Shown in pieces: positions 56,124-64,000 of a DNA stretch of 64,000 nt. Within the stretch, counting starts at the first letter, position 1. Each line of letters starts with the position of its first letter. The notes below the pieces were generated by a model. That model had not been told where the DNA came from. It did no database searches and saw nothing but the letters and a program-made list of their open reading frames with translations. This DNA comes from Paenibacillus naphthalenovorans (lineage in GTDB: Bacteria > Bacillota > Bacilli > Paenibacillales > NBRC-103111): positions 239,993-303,992 of the forward strand of contig NZ_FNDY01000003.1 of NCBI RefSeq assembly GCF_900099895.1, written 5' to 3'. The translations under genes were made by a program, and so were the position numbers.

Positions 56124-56129
56124 TATAAT
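56124..56129 (+). promoter_or_regulatory. Candidate -10 of the Wadjet operon
   Basis: TATAAT in AT-rich DNA about 40 bases before jetA. The -35 region (TACTTC) is poor. Confidence 0.4.
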
Positions 56130-56169
56130 AAAGTATCGACATTTTTCTCCGAAAGGGTATGCGCGCGGT

Positions 56170-57588
56170 ATGATGAACTTGTTTGATGTAGTACCGGAAG
56201 GATTATTTCATCTTCTGACGGGTTCCAATCGGAAGATATATGCGGAAGCACTGCTGCTTTTATACGAGCATTCGCAAAGGGAGCGGTTCGGCATTCGCTA
56301 TGAAGTCATGCGGGATCTGCTGCAGGAGCTGCTGGAGACTCAACAAGAAACGGGTATGGTCATTTCTGCCGATGAGGATGAGCCGGTTGGAGCTGGAAGA
56401 GAGGATCAGCTTACGTTAGAGGATGTCTCCAGAGCTCAGGCCAATGCATTGCTGCGACGGCTGGAACGGGCGAAGTGGATTGATGTGGAAACCCGCAGCC
56501 AGTTCGAAGCTTATATTGTACTTCCCCATTATGCCAGCCGGCTGATTGCGGTGTTTCAGGAATTATGCGAAGCACGGACGGTCGAATATCAACGGTTTGC
56601 TTTTGTAACTTATCAGCTTCTTACCGGCGAGGAGGCCAAAATGCGCCCTTGTTTCGCCGTAATGGAGGCGGCACAGGTAACAAGGCAATTTCGCCATGAA
56701 TTGATTGGGTTATACAATAATATGAAGCATCACATGGAGACAGTTGTTCAAAAAACTTCGATTCGCGAAGTGCTGGACCATCATTTTGAAACCTATAAAT
56801 CGCAAATTGTAGATAAAAGCTATCACCGGCTCAAAACGTCGGATCATGTGGCGCGCTATCGTTTTCAAATCCTTCATACGGTTCAGAAGTGGCTCCTAGA
56901 TCGGGGTTTGCTGCAGGAAGCTGCAATGGACGGCGTCAAGAGCGAGCTGTATGAAACGGTTGAACAAGCGGAATATGCCGTCAAGGAAGCTTTATTCTTC
57001 ATTGAAGAAACCTTTGTCGGGCTGGAAGAGATTTTCTATCAGATTGATGTGCGGCATAACCAGTATCTTCGTTCTTCCTACGACCGGGCCAGATATTTGA
57101 GTCAGCAGCATGAAGGATTGGACCGCCGGTTGACACGTCTGCTGGAGTTGCTCGGCCAGCAAAAGCAGGATGCGGAATACTCGCTGTTCGCGATTAATCA
57201 GGTTCGCGGATGGTCAGAGCAGTCACTCCTGCCGCCGCGCCGCCGAAGGATGGCTCATCAGCCGGAGACCCATGTTACGGTTCCGATTCCGGCACACGTG
57301 ATGGAGGAGCTGCGACAGAGGAACGTAGAGAAAATGCGCAAGGCCATTACCCGTAAAAAAGTGGATGATTACGTCATGACCCGGCTTGGTGACCGAAAGC
57401 GCATGGAACTGATCGAGCTCGCTCCAAGTAGTGCCGAGGAATTTCTTATGCTGGGGTATGTTTATTTGTATGGCTCGGATGGTGGCTCGCGTTTCAGCTT
57501 GGACCGGAAAGGCAAGCGGCAGACGGTTAGTGTCGGAAGATATCGATTCCACAATCACGACATTGTCCGTAAAGAGCGGGGAGGATAA
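56170..57588 (+). CDS. jetA: Wadjet system protein JetA (MukF/kleisin-like)
   Basis: The predicted 472-residue kleisin-type subunit of an SMC-like plasmid-defence complex. It starts MNLFDVVPEGLFHLLTGSNRKIYAEALLLLYEH, typical of JetA, and is largely helical, with a winged-helix-like N-terminal part and long helices through the middle. ATG 56170 (or 56173) is used because homology starts there and AAAGGG lies upstream; an in-frame ATG at 56056 lies in the non-coding leader. It is the first gene of jetABCD, six bases before jetB. Wadjet subtype cannot be fixed by eye. Confidence 0.87.
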   Translation: MMNLFDVVPEGLFHLLTGSNRKIYAEALLLLYEHSQRERFGIRYEVMRDLLQELLETQQETGMVISADEDEPVGAGREDQLTLEDVSRAQANALLRRLERAKWIDVETRSQFEAYIVLPHYASRLIAVFQELCEARTVEYQRFAFVTYQLLTGEEAKMRPCFAVMEAAQVTRQFRHELIGLYNNMKHHMETVVQKTSIREVLDHHFETYKSQIVDKSYHRLKTSDHVARYRFQILHTVQKWLLDRGLLQEAAMDGVKSELYETVEQAEYAVKEALFFIEETFVGLEEIFYQIDVRHNQYLRSSYDRARYLSQQHEGLDRRLTRLLELLGQQKQDAEYSLFAINQVRGWSEQSLLPPRRRRMAHQPETHVTVPIPAHVMEELRQRNVEKMRKAITRKKVDDYVMTRLGDRKRMELIELAPSSAEEFLMLGYVYLYGSDGGSRFSLDRKGKRQTVSVGRYRFHNHDIVRKERGG

Positions 57589-57594
57589 CGATTC

Positions 57595-58203
57595 ATGATG
57601 TTTCAAGATTTGAGCGACTCTGAACAATCGAAGGTCAAAGAAGTAATCCAGCGACTCATGGAGGTTAACCTTCTGATCAAAGACAAGGACCGGGAGTTGT
57701 ATGCGACAATTCGTCGCTACCGTACCGCGTTGGAGGGCTATTATCGATTCCTTGGTTGGGAACTTGTCGTGGACGAGCGGCATGAATGCGTCTATCTGCA
57801 TATTCCCGATGGCCGTCTTCGCCGTAGGCTTGACCGGGAACAGACACTATGGCTGCTGGTGCTGCGCTTACTATATGAGGAGAAGAGGCAAGGCCTATCG
57901 CTGGCGGATTATCCTATGATTACCCTTTATGAAATTCGCAGCAAGTACGAGACGTTCCGGCTGGAATGGGTAAACCGTACCGCATTGGACAGGCTGGTTA
58001 GATTGTGTGTACAGGCCCAATTGATTGAACCGCTGGATTCCGACATTCGTTCCGATGATGCCCGGTTCAAGCTGTTCCATACTTGGATCTATATGATTCA
58101 GACGGATGAGATGCAGTCGTTACTTGATAAGCTAGAATTGTACCTGACGAACGCGGAGGGAGGATTGCTGGATGAAATGGATGAAGCGGCTGCGTCTGAT
58201 TAA
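57595..58203 (+). CDS. jetB: Wadjet system protein JetB (MukE-like)
   Basis: The 202-residue MukE/KITE-like partner (DUF4194 type). Winged-helix features are LYATIRRYRTALEGYYRFLGWELVVDERHECVYLHIPDGRLRRRLDREQTLWLLVLRLLYEE and LDRLVRLCVQAQLIEPLD. GGGGAGG precedes the ATG. It overlaps jetC by 32 bases, so the two are translated together. Function by family: binds the kleisin JetA and adjusts DNA loading. Confidence 0.87.
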   Translation: MMFQDLSDSEQSKVKEVIQRLMEVNLLIKDKDRELYATIRRYRTALEGYYRFLGWELVVDERHECVYLHIPDGRLRRRLDREQTLWLLVLRLLYEEKRQGLSLADYPMITLYEIRSKYETFRLEWVNRTALDRLVRLCVQAQLIEPLDSDIRSDDARFKLFHTWIYMIQTDEMQSLLDKLELYLTNAEGGLLDEMDEAAASD

Positions 58204-61200
58204 CTGGCATTATTTCAAGGACGAGGAGCTGGAATTCGGAAAACAGACGTTGATCACTGGACAGAACGCCGCGGGAAAATCGACGATTATTGACGCGCTG
58301 CAGGTGCTTTTCGTTGCTGATCATCGAATGATCAAGTTCAATGCGGCTGCACACGATGACGCCAAACGCAGCTTTATCAATTATCTTAGGGGAAAAATCG
58401 GCAGCGACGAGCGCTCCTTTTTGAGGGACGGCGATTTTACGACTTATATTGCAGCTGAATTCCGGGACGAGGACCGTAAGGAATGGTTCGTTGTCGGGGT
58501 AGCGATTGATGTATACCGAGGAAGCACGACCGGGGAAGAAGAGTATTTCATTTTGTCAGATCGGCGGTTGGATGATTTGCAGTTTGTCAAATCCAACGGC
58601 CAGCTGCTCAATCGAGACGAATTCCGCAAGCGCTACGGTGGGGAAAGCGTCAGGGTCAGCGGGCTCTCCGGAAAAAAGGCTTTGTTTGAAAGGAACAAGA
58701 CCAACTATCAGAAAGCCTTACTCGCCCGGATGGGACAGCTTCATGATCGGTTTTTCACAATATTCACCAAAGCGCTCTCGTTCAAGCCGATCCAGAATAT
58801 CCGTGCATTTGTCAACGATTATATACTCGACCGAAAAGAGCTGCAGTTGGATTTGATGCGGCAAAATTTCGAGATCCACGAACGGTATCGCCAGGAGCTG
58901 GAGCATCTTCAGGAGAAGAAGCTGCACCTGCAATCCATACGTGAGTGTTATGCCCAGTATGCCAAATACAAGGAGACTGCCATTGAGCAGGATTATGTGA
59001 TCCGGCGCTTGAAAGCGGATTACGAGAGTGAGAATCTGGAGCAGACCGAACGGGACAATGTCCGGCTGGAAGAAGAGCTGCGACAGCTTGCGGATGATAT
59101 TGACCTTGCCGCCCGGTTGCAGGCGGAAGCCCGGGACAAGCAGCAGGATGCTTACCAGCGCTGGCAGAACCATGCTGCGGAGAAGCGCAAGAAAGAGCTG
59201 CACGAGGACATTGCCCGGCTCACCGCTCAACAGAGCGAGGGAGAGAGGCTCTTGCTCACGTATCGGAGACAAATTGAACGGGAGCTTCAGCTATTGGCGA
59301 ACTTGTACGATTGGCCGGACAATCCGTACTGGACATGGAAGCCTGGAGAGAGGGAGACGCTTCGCAGTTATCAGGAGAGCCTGGCGCGTCTTGACGCTGT
59401 GGCACGTTGCGGAATCATTGAAGTCCATGAGGAAGAAGAGTGGACACGGGATCTGGCTGAGATTGGAGAAGGTCTAACGGCGTGGCGTGACAGGATGCTC
59501 GTTCAACATAACCAGTTGCAGGAAAAGCTGGGTGAAACGGACGCTCGAATCGAAGAGTTAAGAACGATCATTCGTGATCTGGAGCAGCAGAAGCGCAGCT
59601 ATGCCGAACCGGTGCGCCAGTTGAAGGGCATCTTGGAGGAACGGCTGCGGGGCCGCTCGGCGGTTTGGGTGTTTTGCGAGCACATGGAGCTCAAGGAAGA
59701 GCTTTGGCGTAATGCGGTGGAAGGGTATTTGAACACCCAGCGCTTCGATCTGTTGGTTGAACCGGAATGTTTCGCAGAGGCATTGTCTATTTATGAAAGG
59801 GAGAAGCGAACCTATCGGCTGGAAGGCGTCGGTCTCGTCGATACGGAGAAGGAGAAGCGGTATTTGGGAACGGCCGTAACCGGTTCCCTGGCACTCGAGC
59901 TGCAGGCGGAGCATCCCGTAATCCAGGCGCACGTCGAGCATTTGCTGGGCAAGGTGATGAAGGCTGCAAACGAGCAGGAACTGCGACACCATCGTACAGC
60001 GGTGACCCAATCATGCATGGTTTACAACAACCTGGTAGCCCGGCAGATGCGCAAGGAGCAATACGAGGTTCCGTTCATAGGCGCCAAAGCGATCGCCCGC
60101 CAGTTGGAAATCCGCCGCTCCGAGCTGGTGTCTGCCCAGGACGAACGGCGCATGCTGTATGCTTGGGGTGAACACCTTTCCGAATGGATCGGCAAATTGA
60201 AGGAAACGGGCTGTACCAAGCTTGCCGACCATCTTGGCCTGATGCGGCATATCCACGAATGCTCGGAAATGCTATTGCAGAAGACAGAGGAACTGAATGG
60301 TCTCGATTTCAGCGAAGCGGAGCGGCTGCAGGCGGAGTATGAGCAGTGGAAGAAGGATGAACAGAAGTGGCAACAAAAATGGGGATCCTTACTCCAAAAG
60401 CAAACGGAAACCGAATCGAAAAAGTCCGAAGCGGAAGGAAAGCTGCACTTGCTTCGGATTAAGGTGCAAGAGTACGAAGCCGCATGGCGGAATTGGATCA
60501 ATGAGCACGGCAGCGAGCGGGAAGCGGGAGCGATGCAAAGATACGAAGAAGCATGCAATTCGTCCGCCTCCACTTGGCAGAAAATCCAAAATTGGGAAGG
60601 CAGCTGGAAGGGTCAGCAGACACTGCGCGACAGCCAGTTCAACAAGCTGCAATTAATGCGGCAAAAATATAATATCGATCAAAATTTTATCGCCGACATC
60701 CAGAAGGTCACGAACGAGGATTACGATCGGCTGCTTGAAACGATCGAACACCTGAATATTCCGGAATATCAGGATAAAGTTGCGGCGGCTTTGAAAGAAT
60801 CGGAAGAGGAGTTCAAGTCCCACTTTATTTTTCGGTTAAGGGAAGCGATCGAGATGGCCCGTAGGGAGTTTCACGAGCTGAACTATGCGCTGAGGCATTT
60901 TCCTTTTTCCGACGACAAGTATCATTTTGAGGTTTCCCCTAGTGAACGTTACAAGCGCTTCTATGATGCCGTGATGGATCCCATGCTTTTGGAAAAGGGT
61001 TCATTGTTCGAATTACCGGACAATGATCGTACCGAGGTTCTGCATGAGTTGTTCGATCTTCTGGTCAAAGGTGAGGCCGGACAATTGGAGGAGTTCTCGG
61101 ACTATCGGCAATACTTGGATTTCGATATTATCGTAACATCCGGCAACGGCAAATACCGCTTCTCGCAAGTGCTGAAGGAGAAATCGGGAGGCGAGACGCA

Positions 61201-61627
61201 GACACCGTTCTATATTGCGATATTGGCTTCCTTCCACCACTTATATTCCGGAAAAAGCACGCGGCTTGTCATTTTCGATGAAGCGTTCAATAAAATGGAC
61301 GAGCAGCGGATTCAATCCAGTCTGCGGTTGATTAAGCAAATGGGTCTGCAGCTGATTGCCGCCGTTCCCGATGAGAAGATGCAGCATATGGCTCCTGAGG
61401 TGTCCACCACGCTGTTCGTCAGCAAGCATAACTACCAGTGTTATGTAGACATGATTGACAAATGGGACAACGGGGCGGAAGACGAGATGGCGAGAGCGGG
61501 AGCCGTGGAAATAGCGGAATATGAGGCTGAGGCGGCTGCCGCATCGAATTTATCGAACGTTGACAACGGGAAATCCCCCTCAGCCGATGATGCGGATGAA
61601 GGAAACGGTCAAGGCTTTTTATTCTAG
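58172..61627 (+). CDS. jetC: Wadjet system SMC-like ATPase JetC (MukB-like)
   Basis: The 1151-residue motor that extrudes DNA loops. Walker A GQNAAGKST is at residues 30-38, and the ABC signature K1004-SGGE and Walker B LVIFD1036E1037 lie near the C-terminus. Between them are two long coiled-coil arms (about 215-480 and 650-900) around a hinge (about 490-640, WVFCEHMELKEELWRNAVEGYLNTQRFDLLV). All ATPase parts are intact, so it looks functional. In known Wadjet systems the complex recognises small circular DNA and JetD cuts it. Confidence 0.93.
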   Translation: MKWMKRLRLINWHYFKDEELEFGKQTLITGQNAAGKSTIIDALQVLFVADHRMIKFNAAAHDDAKRSFINYLRGKIGSDERSFLRDGDFTTYIAAEFRDEDRKEWFVVGVAIDVYRGSTTGEEEYFILSDRRLDDLQFVKSNGQLLNRDEFRKRYGGESVRVSGLSGKKALFERNKTNYQKALLARMGQLHDRFFTIFTKALSFKPIQNIRAFVNDYILDRKELQLDLMRQNFEIHERYRQELEHLQEKKLHLQSIRECYAQYAKYKETAIEQDYVIRRLKADYESENLEQTERDNVRLEEELRQLADDIDLAARLQAEARDKQQDAYQRWQNHAAEKRKKELHEDIARLTAQQSEGERLLLTYRRQIERELQLLANLYDWPDNPYWTWKPGERETLRSYQESLARLDAVARCGIIEVHEEEEWTRDLAEIGEGLTAWRDRMLVQHNQLQEKLGETDARIEELRTIIRDLEQQKRSYAEPVRQLKGILEERLRGRSAVWVFCEHMELKEELWRNAVEGYLNTQRFDLLVEPECFAEALSIYEREKRTYRLEGVGLVDTEKEKRYLGTAVTGSLALELQAEHPVIQAHVEHLLGKVMKAANEQELRHHRTAVTQSCMVYNNLVARQMRKEQYEVPFIGAKAIARQLEIRRSELVSAQDERRMLYAWGEHLSEWIGKLKETGCTKLADHLGLMRHIHECSEMLLQKTEELNGLDFSEAERLQAEYEQWKKDEQKWQQKWGSLLQKQTETESKKSEAEGKLHLLRIKVQEYEAAWRNWINEHGSEREAGAMQRYEEACNSSASTWQKIQNWEGSWKGQQTLRDSQFNKLQLMRQKYNIDQNFIADIQKVTNEDYDRLLETIEHLNIPEYQDKVAAALKESEEEFKSHFIFRLREAIEMARREFHELNYALRHFPFSDDKYHFEVSPSERYKRFYDAVMDPMLLEKGSLFELPDNDRTEVLHELFDLLVKGEAGQLEEFSDYRQYLDFDIIVTSGNGKYRFSQVLKEKSGGETQTPFYIAILASFHHLYSGKSTRLVIFDEAFNKMDEQRIQSSLRLIKQMGLQLIAAVPDEKMQHMAPEVSTTLFVSKHNYQCYVDMIDKWDNGAEDEMARAGAVEIAEYEAEAAAASNLSNVDNGKSPSADDADEGNGQGFLF

Positions 61628-61651
61628 ATTTTATGGTAAGGGGTGATCTGC

Positions 61652-62926
61652 TTGGAGATTCATGAAACGCCATATAAATCCAAATTTGTCTCCCAGCTGC
61701 TAAACCTCCTGTTGGACAAATACGAGTTAAGCCAGTCTTTTGTAACCGGGCAGCCTTCCAAGCAAAGGCCGCAGCTATCTCTTAACAAAAGTCCATTCTG
61801 GCAAGATTATACAGACGAAATGGATTTCCGTAAACGAATTTGGATCAACGAAGCAGCTTCCGAGTTGGAGCGGCTCGGACTTGTTGAACTCAATTGGGCC
61901 CGGTTTCGCACCGGCGAGCAGTTGGAAAGAATCTATCTGCGATGGAGTGAGTTGAAGACGGCTTATCGCGTTGCGGGGCGGATGCCGAAGCGGGACAAGC
62001 TGGAACGCTTGCGGCACATCCTTACTCCCTTATCCCGCCATCCTTGGGAATGGGTCAGGGTGTGGTCTGAACAAGCCGATGTATCGCTAGCCGAAGGTAA
62101 AACTGCCCACCTGGAGGTGGACGATCCAGAGGGGTATAAGGATCTTGTTTGTGTATTGCTGGAGCTTCCTAGGCTCGAGCGAGCCGTTCCAATAAGATTA
62201 CTTAGCCAGAGGCTGTTCAAGGACTCCAAGCACATGGAAAGAAACGTTCAACGAAGGTTGCTTTCGCTCGCCAAGCAGGCATCAGGAGAGGAGCGTGAAA
62301 CCGAGGAAGAATGGCTTGATTTCCTCGGGGTGGCCAAAAATCCACAAATTGTGCTGGTAAGCGGGCCTCTTTCATTCCGTACTACCGACAGTCGTAAGGT
62401 TGATATTGGAGTGTTTGCCGGTGGGGTTGGCTTATCGGATAAAACGGTGGAAGAAATGTATCAAGTGCAAACAGTTGCCACTCGGATAGTAACAATTGAA
62501 AACTTGGCGACTTATCATCTGTGGCTCGAACACGCTTCCGAGCTCCGCGACACAGAGCTTGTTCTATATACCGGGGGATTTCCCCATCGGTCATTGCAAT
62601 CCTTTTTGTGTAGACTGGCAGAGCATTTGGCCTCGGCATCGGAAAAGAACATTGAAGTGTATCATTGGGGTGATATTGATCTGGGAGGAATCCGGATTTT
62701 TGAATACCTGCGGAAGAAATTCTTTTCTAATCTGAGGCCCATGCTAATGGATGCGGAGACGCTTCTTCGTTACGAGTCCTCAGCGGCGTCAATCAGCGAT
62801 GAATATGCCGGAAAGCTTGAGGAGGCTCTAAAGGATACCCGACTGACCCATTGGAGGCAGGTGCTGCAAACGATGCTTGATCGAAGGATACGCTTGGAAC
62901 AGGAAAGTATTGTGGAATTGGATTAA
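61652..62926 (+). CDS. jetD: Wadjet system nuclease JetD (Toprim/TopoVI-like)
   Basis: The 424-residue endonuclease subunit. The N-terminal winged-helix/DUF3322-type part (1-180) is followed by a Toprim domain with Glu283 in IVTIENLATYH and the D341-I-D343 pair in HWGDIDLGGIRIFEYL, the metal-binding residues of topoisomerase-VI-type cleavage. TTG 61652 is chosen because AAGGGGTGAT lies before it; GTG 61643 is in frame. It begins 24 bases after jetC, so all four jet genes form one operon. Confidence 0.92.
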   Translation: MEIHETPYKSKFVSQLLNLLLDKYELSQSFVTGQPSKQRPQLSLNKSPFWQDYTDEMDFRKRIWINEAASELERLGLVELNWARFRTGEQLERIYLRWSELKTAYRVAGRMPKRDKLERLRHILTPLSRHPWEWVRVWSEQADVSLAEGKTAHLEVDDPEGYKDLVCVLLELPRLERAVPIRLLSQRLFKDSKHMERNVQRRLLSLAKQASGEERETEEEWLDFLGVAKNPQIVLVSGPLSFRTTDSRKVDIGVFAGGVGLSDKTVEEMYQVQTVATRIVTIENLATYHLWLEHASELRDTELVLYTGGFPHRSLQSFLCRLAEHLASASEKNIEVYHWGDIDLGGIRIFEYLRKKFFSNLRPMLMDAETLLRYESSAASISDEYAGKLEEALKDTRLTHWRQVLQTMLDRRIRLEQESIVELD

Positions 62927-62989
62927 AGAAGAAAACAATGGACATTAACTTTCTGACTTTTTGTTATGGAGGAAAACCAGACCACTCAT

Positions 62990-63180
62990 CTTTGACGAGG
63001 GGTTCAGGTAACGTTCTTGTATTCACGAATCCGAGAACCTTAAGGCAGCGTAGCTGCCGGCCGCGACGCGGTTAGGTTCGCAGGGTTGTCTGCATGAATC
63101 TTCTCCCCCGAAATGCCTCGGGCAGACCAAGGGCCGTATGGCCCGAAGCGTGAATACGGTGTTAGCTGATGTTGCTGACT
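62990..63180 (+). ncRNA. Structured non-coding stretch after jetD, identity uncertain
   Basis: Several strong hairpins in a row and no open frame: 63044-63049/63053-63058, 63088-63093/63122-63127, 63131-63135/63140-63144 (or alternatively 63134-63139/63154-63159), and 63161-63166/63174-63179. The CCGTAT..ATACGG stem followed by a second stem ending GACTAC loosely recalls domains V and VI of a group II intron, but the catalytic triad is not convincing. A decayed intron 3' end is a guess. Confidence 0.35.
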
Positions 63181-63272
63181 ACCTTGAAATAGCCCGTACG
63201 ATCTTTATGAAATTTCATTAAGTACGTGTTATAATAAAATTAATTTAGCTTTTCTAGATAGGGGTTGATCGA

Positions 63273-63509
63273 ATGGCAGTTTCAAAAGATCATTTGAACA
63301 AATTAATTCAACAATTACCTGAAGAAGCCCTTCCAATCGCTGCTGATTTCTTGGAAAAATTAGTCACAAATAAAGAGTATCGTCATATCCCTTGGGATGA
63401 TGAGCCAACTACTCAAGATGATATTGAAGCAATTAAAAAAGCTAAAGAATCCTTTAGACGTGGCGAGAGTATTAAACTTAAGGATGTTATCGATGACTTA
63501 CTCAATTGA
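63273..63509 (+). CDS. Antitoxin of a RelE-type toxin-antitoxin pair
   Basis: A 78-residue acidic protein: MAVSKDHLNKLIQQLPEEALPIAADFLEKLV then a linker and a C-terminal DDIEAIKKAKESFRRGESIKLKDVIDDLL. The end resembles the toxin-binding tail of RelB/DUF2281-type antitoxins. TAGGGGTTG precedes the ATG and TATAAT stands at 63230-63235. Its stop lies inside the toxin gene. The DNA is visibly AT-rich with A/T-ending codons, unlike the jet genes, suggesting separate acquisition. Confidence 0.8.
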   Translation: MAVSKDHLNKLIQQLPEEALPIAADFLEKLVTNKEYRHIPWDDEPTTQDDIEAIKKAKESFRRGESIKLKDVIDDLLN

Positions 63510-63759
63510 GTTCTATAAAGATGCTCTTAAGTATTTACAAAAATTAGATAGGACGAATCGTATTCGAATTACTCAACATCTACAAATTCTCTGTGAAGAC
63601 CCTTATCATCCAGAGCTCGATATCAAAAGGATGCAAGGAACAATGGACGAATATCGATTACGAGTGGGTTCTTATCGAATTATTTATTCAGTTGAGAATG
63701 ATAAGTTACTTATCCAAGTAATTAAAATTGGCTCTCGTGGTGATGTATATAAATCTTAA
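63493..63759 (+). CDS. RelE/ParE-family toxin
   Basis: An 88-residue basic protein with the RelE fold signature: YSIEFYKDALKYLQKLDRTNRIRI, DPYHPELDIKRMQGTMDEYRLRVGSYRIIYSVE and the final VIKIGSRGDVYKS. The Arg residues of YRLRVGSYRI and GSRGDVY are typical ribosome-dependent mRNA-cleavage residues. ATG 63493 overlaps the antitoxin by 17 bases. AT-rich like its partner. A terminator follows. Confidence 0.87.
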   Translation: MTYSIEFYKDALKYLQKLDRTNRIRITQHLQILCEDPYHPELDIKRMQGTMDEYRLRVGSYRIIYSVENDKLLIQVIKIGSRGDVYKS

Positions 63760-63764
63760 CTTCT

Positions 63765-63793
63765 AGGTCTATTCTTACAGGGTAGGCCTTTTT
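63765..63793 (+). terminator. Terminator after the toxin gene
   Basis: AGGTCTA/TAGGCCT (63765-63771 and 63783-63789, one wobble) then TTTT. Confidence 0.75.
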
Positions 63794-63828
63794 ACTTTTC
63801 TTCAGATCTTCAGCAATTTCAGCTAACG

Positions 63829-63903
63829 GCGCGGTTTGCGAAGTAAGGGTGGACGAGCTACATGGGCGATATGCCGGTCCGTGGGGACCGGTTTTCTGCT
63901 TCT
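63829..63903 (+). repeat. Right copy of the ~75-bp structured repeat
   Basis: The partner of 55922-56000. CCGGTCC/GGACCGG (63874-63880 and 63885-63891) forms a hairpin followed by TTTTC. Unlike the left copy, it continues into intron-like RNA. Confidence 0.8.
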
Positions 63904-64000
63904 ACGCGCGCCTAGCCAAGCTAGGCACAACTAGCCGGTGCAAGTCCGGCCGAGGTAAGAGCCAAGTCGCCTCGTAGCTGACGGGCAACTGGTGGAGAGA
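63829..64000 (+). mobile_element. Probable group II intron, 5' part (runs out of the window)
   Basis: After the repeat come CCTAGC-CAA-GCTAGG and GCCGG-TGCAAGT-CCGGC stems and GAGGTAAGAGCCAAGTCGCC, a style of sequence common in domain I of bacterial group II introns. No reverse transcriptase frame is reached before base 64000. The assignment is by general resemblance only. Confidence 0.45.

Noticed and set aside
56056..56169. Longer JetA start at 56056
   Set aside because: The extra residues do not resemble JetA, contain the promoter candidate and lack a ribosome site.
63131..63180. Group II intron domains V/VI after jetD
   Set aside because: The stem order is suggestive, but the AGC catalytic triad and GNRA loop are not convincing, so it was reported only as an uncertain structured region.

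Overview
The window looks like chromosomal DNA of a spore-forming member of the Paenibacillaceae (Paenibacillus-like). The evidence is Bacillales-type gene order around aspS/alaS, frequent TTG/GTG starts with strong AGGAGG-type ribosome sites, a T-box leader, and an N-terminal piece of the sporulation sigma factor gene sigK. No rRNA, tRNA or CRISPR array was seen.

Layout. (1) 1-21.5 kb is a housekeeping block: aspS end, tcdA, rarA, a PCYCGC lipoprotein, two small-ligand-fold genes, a CNNM/CBS protein, mnmA (inverted), cymR, iscS, a PRC-barrel protein, an AI-2E-type permease, an ArsB/NhaD-type carrier, T-box-alaS, the ireB-ruvX-DUF1292 group, mltG and the two U32 tRNA-hydroxylation genes. It closely follows the Bacillus aspS-to-yrrO order. 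(2) 21.5-30 kb holds an IS1182-type remnant, a chemotaxis receptor behind a sigma-D-like promoter, a penicillin-binding protein, a KinB-like kinase, a sugar epimerase and a phosphoesterase. (3) 30-38.7 kb holds a DUF2157/GDYXXLXY pair, lipL (lipoyl transfer), an esterase, and pdhABCD (pyruvate dehydrogenase). (4) 38.9-46.5 kb holds DUF429 and PAS-HTH genes, a c-di-GMP-I riboswitch with terminator controlling a FapA-like gene and an HD-GYP phosphodiesterase, then an acyl-CoA ligase behind a cre-like site and an SCP2 protein. (5) 46.7-54 kb is an iron-siderophore uptake island: a Fur box on a consensus promoter, a Btr-like AraC/binding-protein fusion, a FeuABC-like transporter, two trilactone-esterase-like hydrolases and a nitroreductase. 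No ATPase gene is present in it. (6) 54-55.5 kb holds a DeoR regulator beside a decayed TRAP-transporter gene.

(7) 55.67-64 kb is the most interesting part. sigK is cut after about 66 codons. The following DNA carries a complete Wadjet operon (jetABCD, an SMC-like plasmid-defence system), a structured non-coding stretch and an AT-rich RelE-type toxin-antitoxin pair. Related ~75-bp sequences lie at its left end and near the right edge of the window, the latter running into group-II-intron-like RNA. This is a skin-like arrangement in which a defence cassette interrupts a sporulation sigma factor. The right end and the rest of sigK lie beyond the window.
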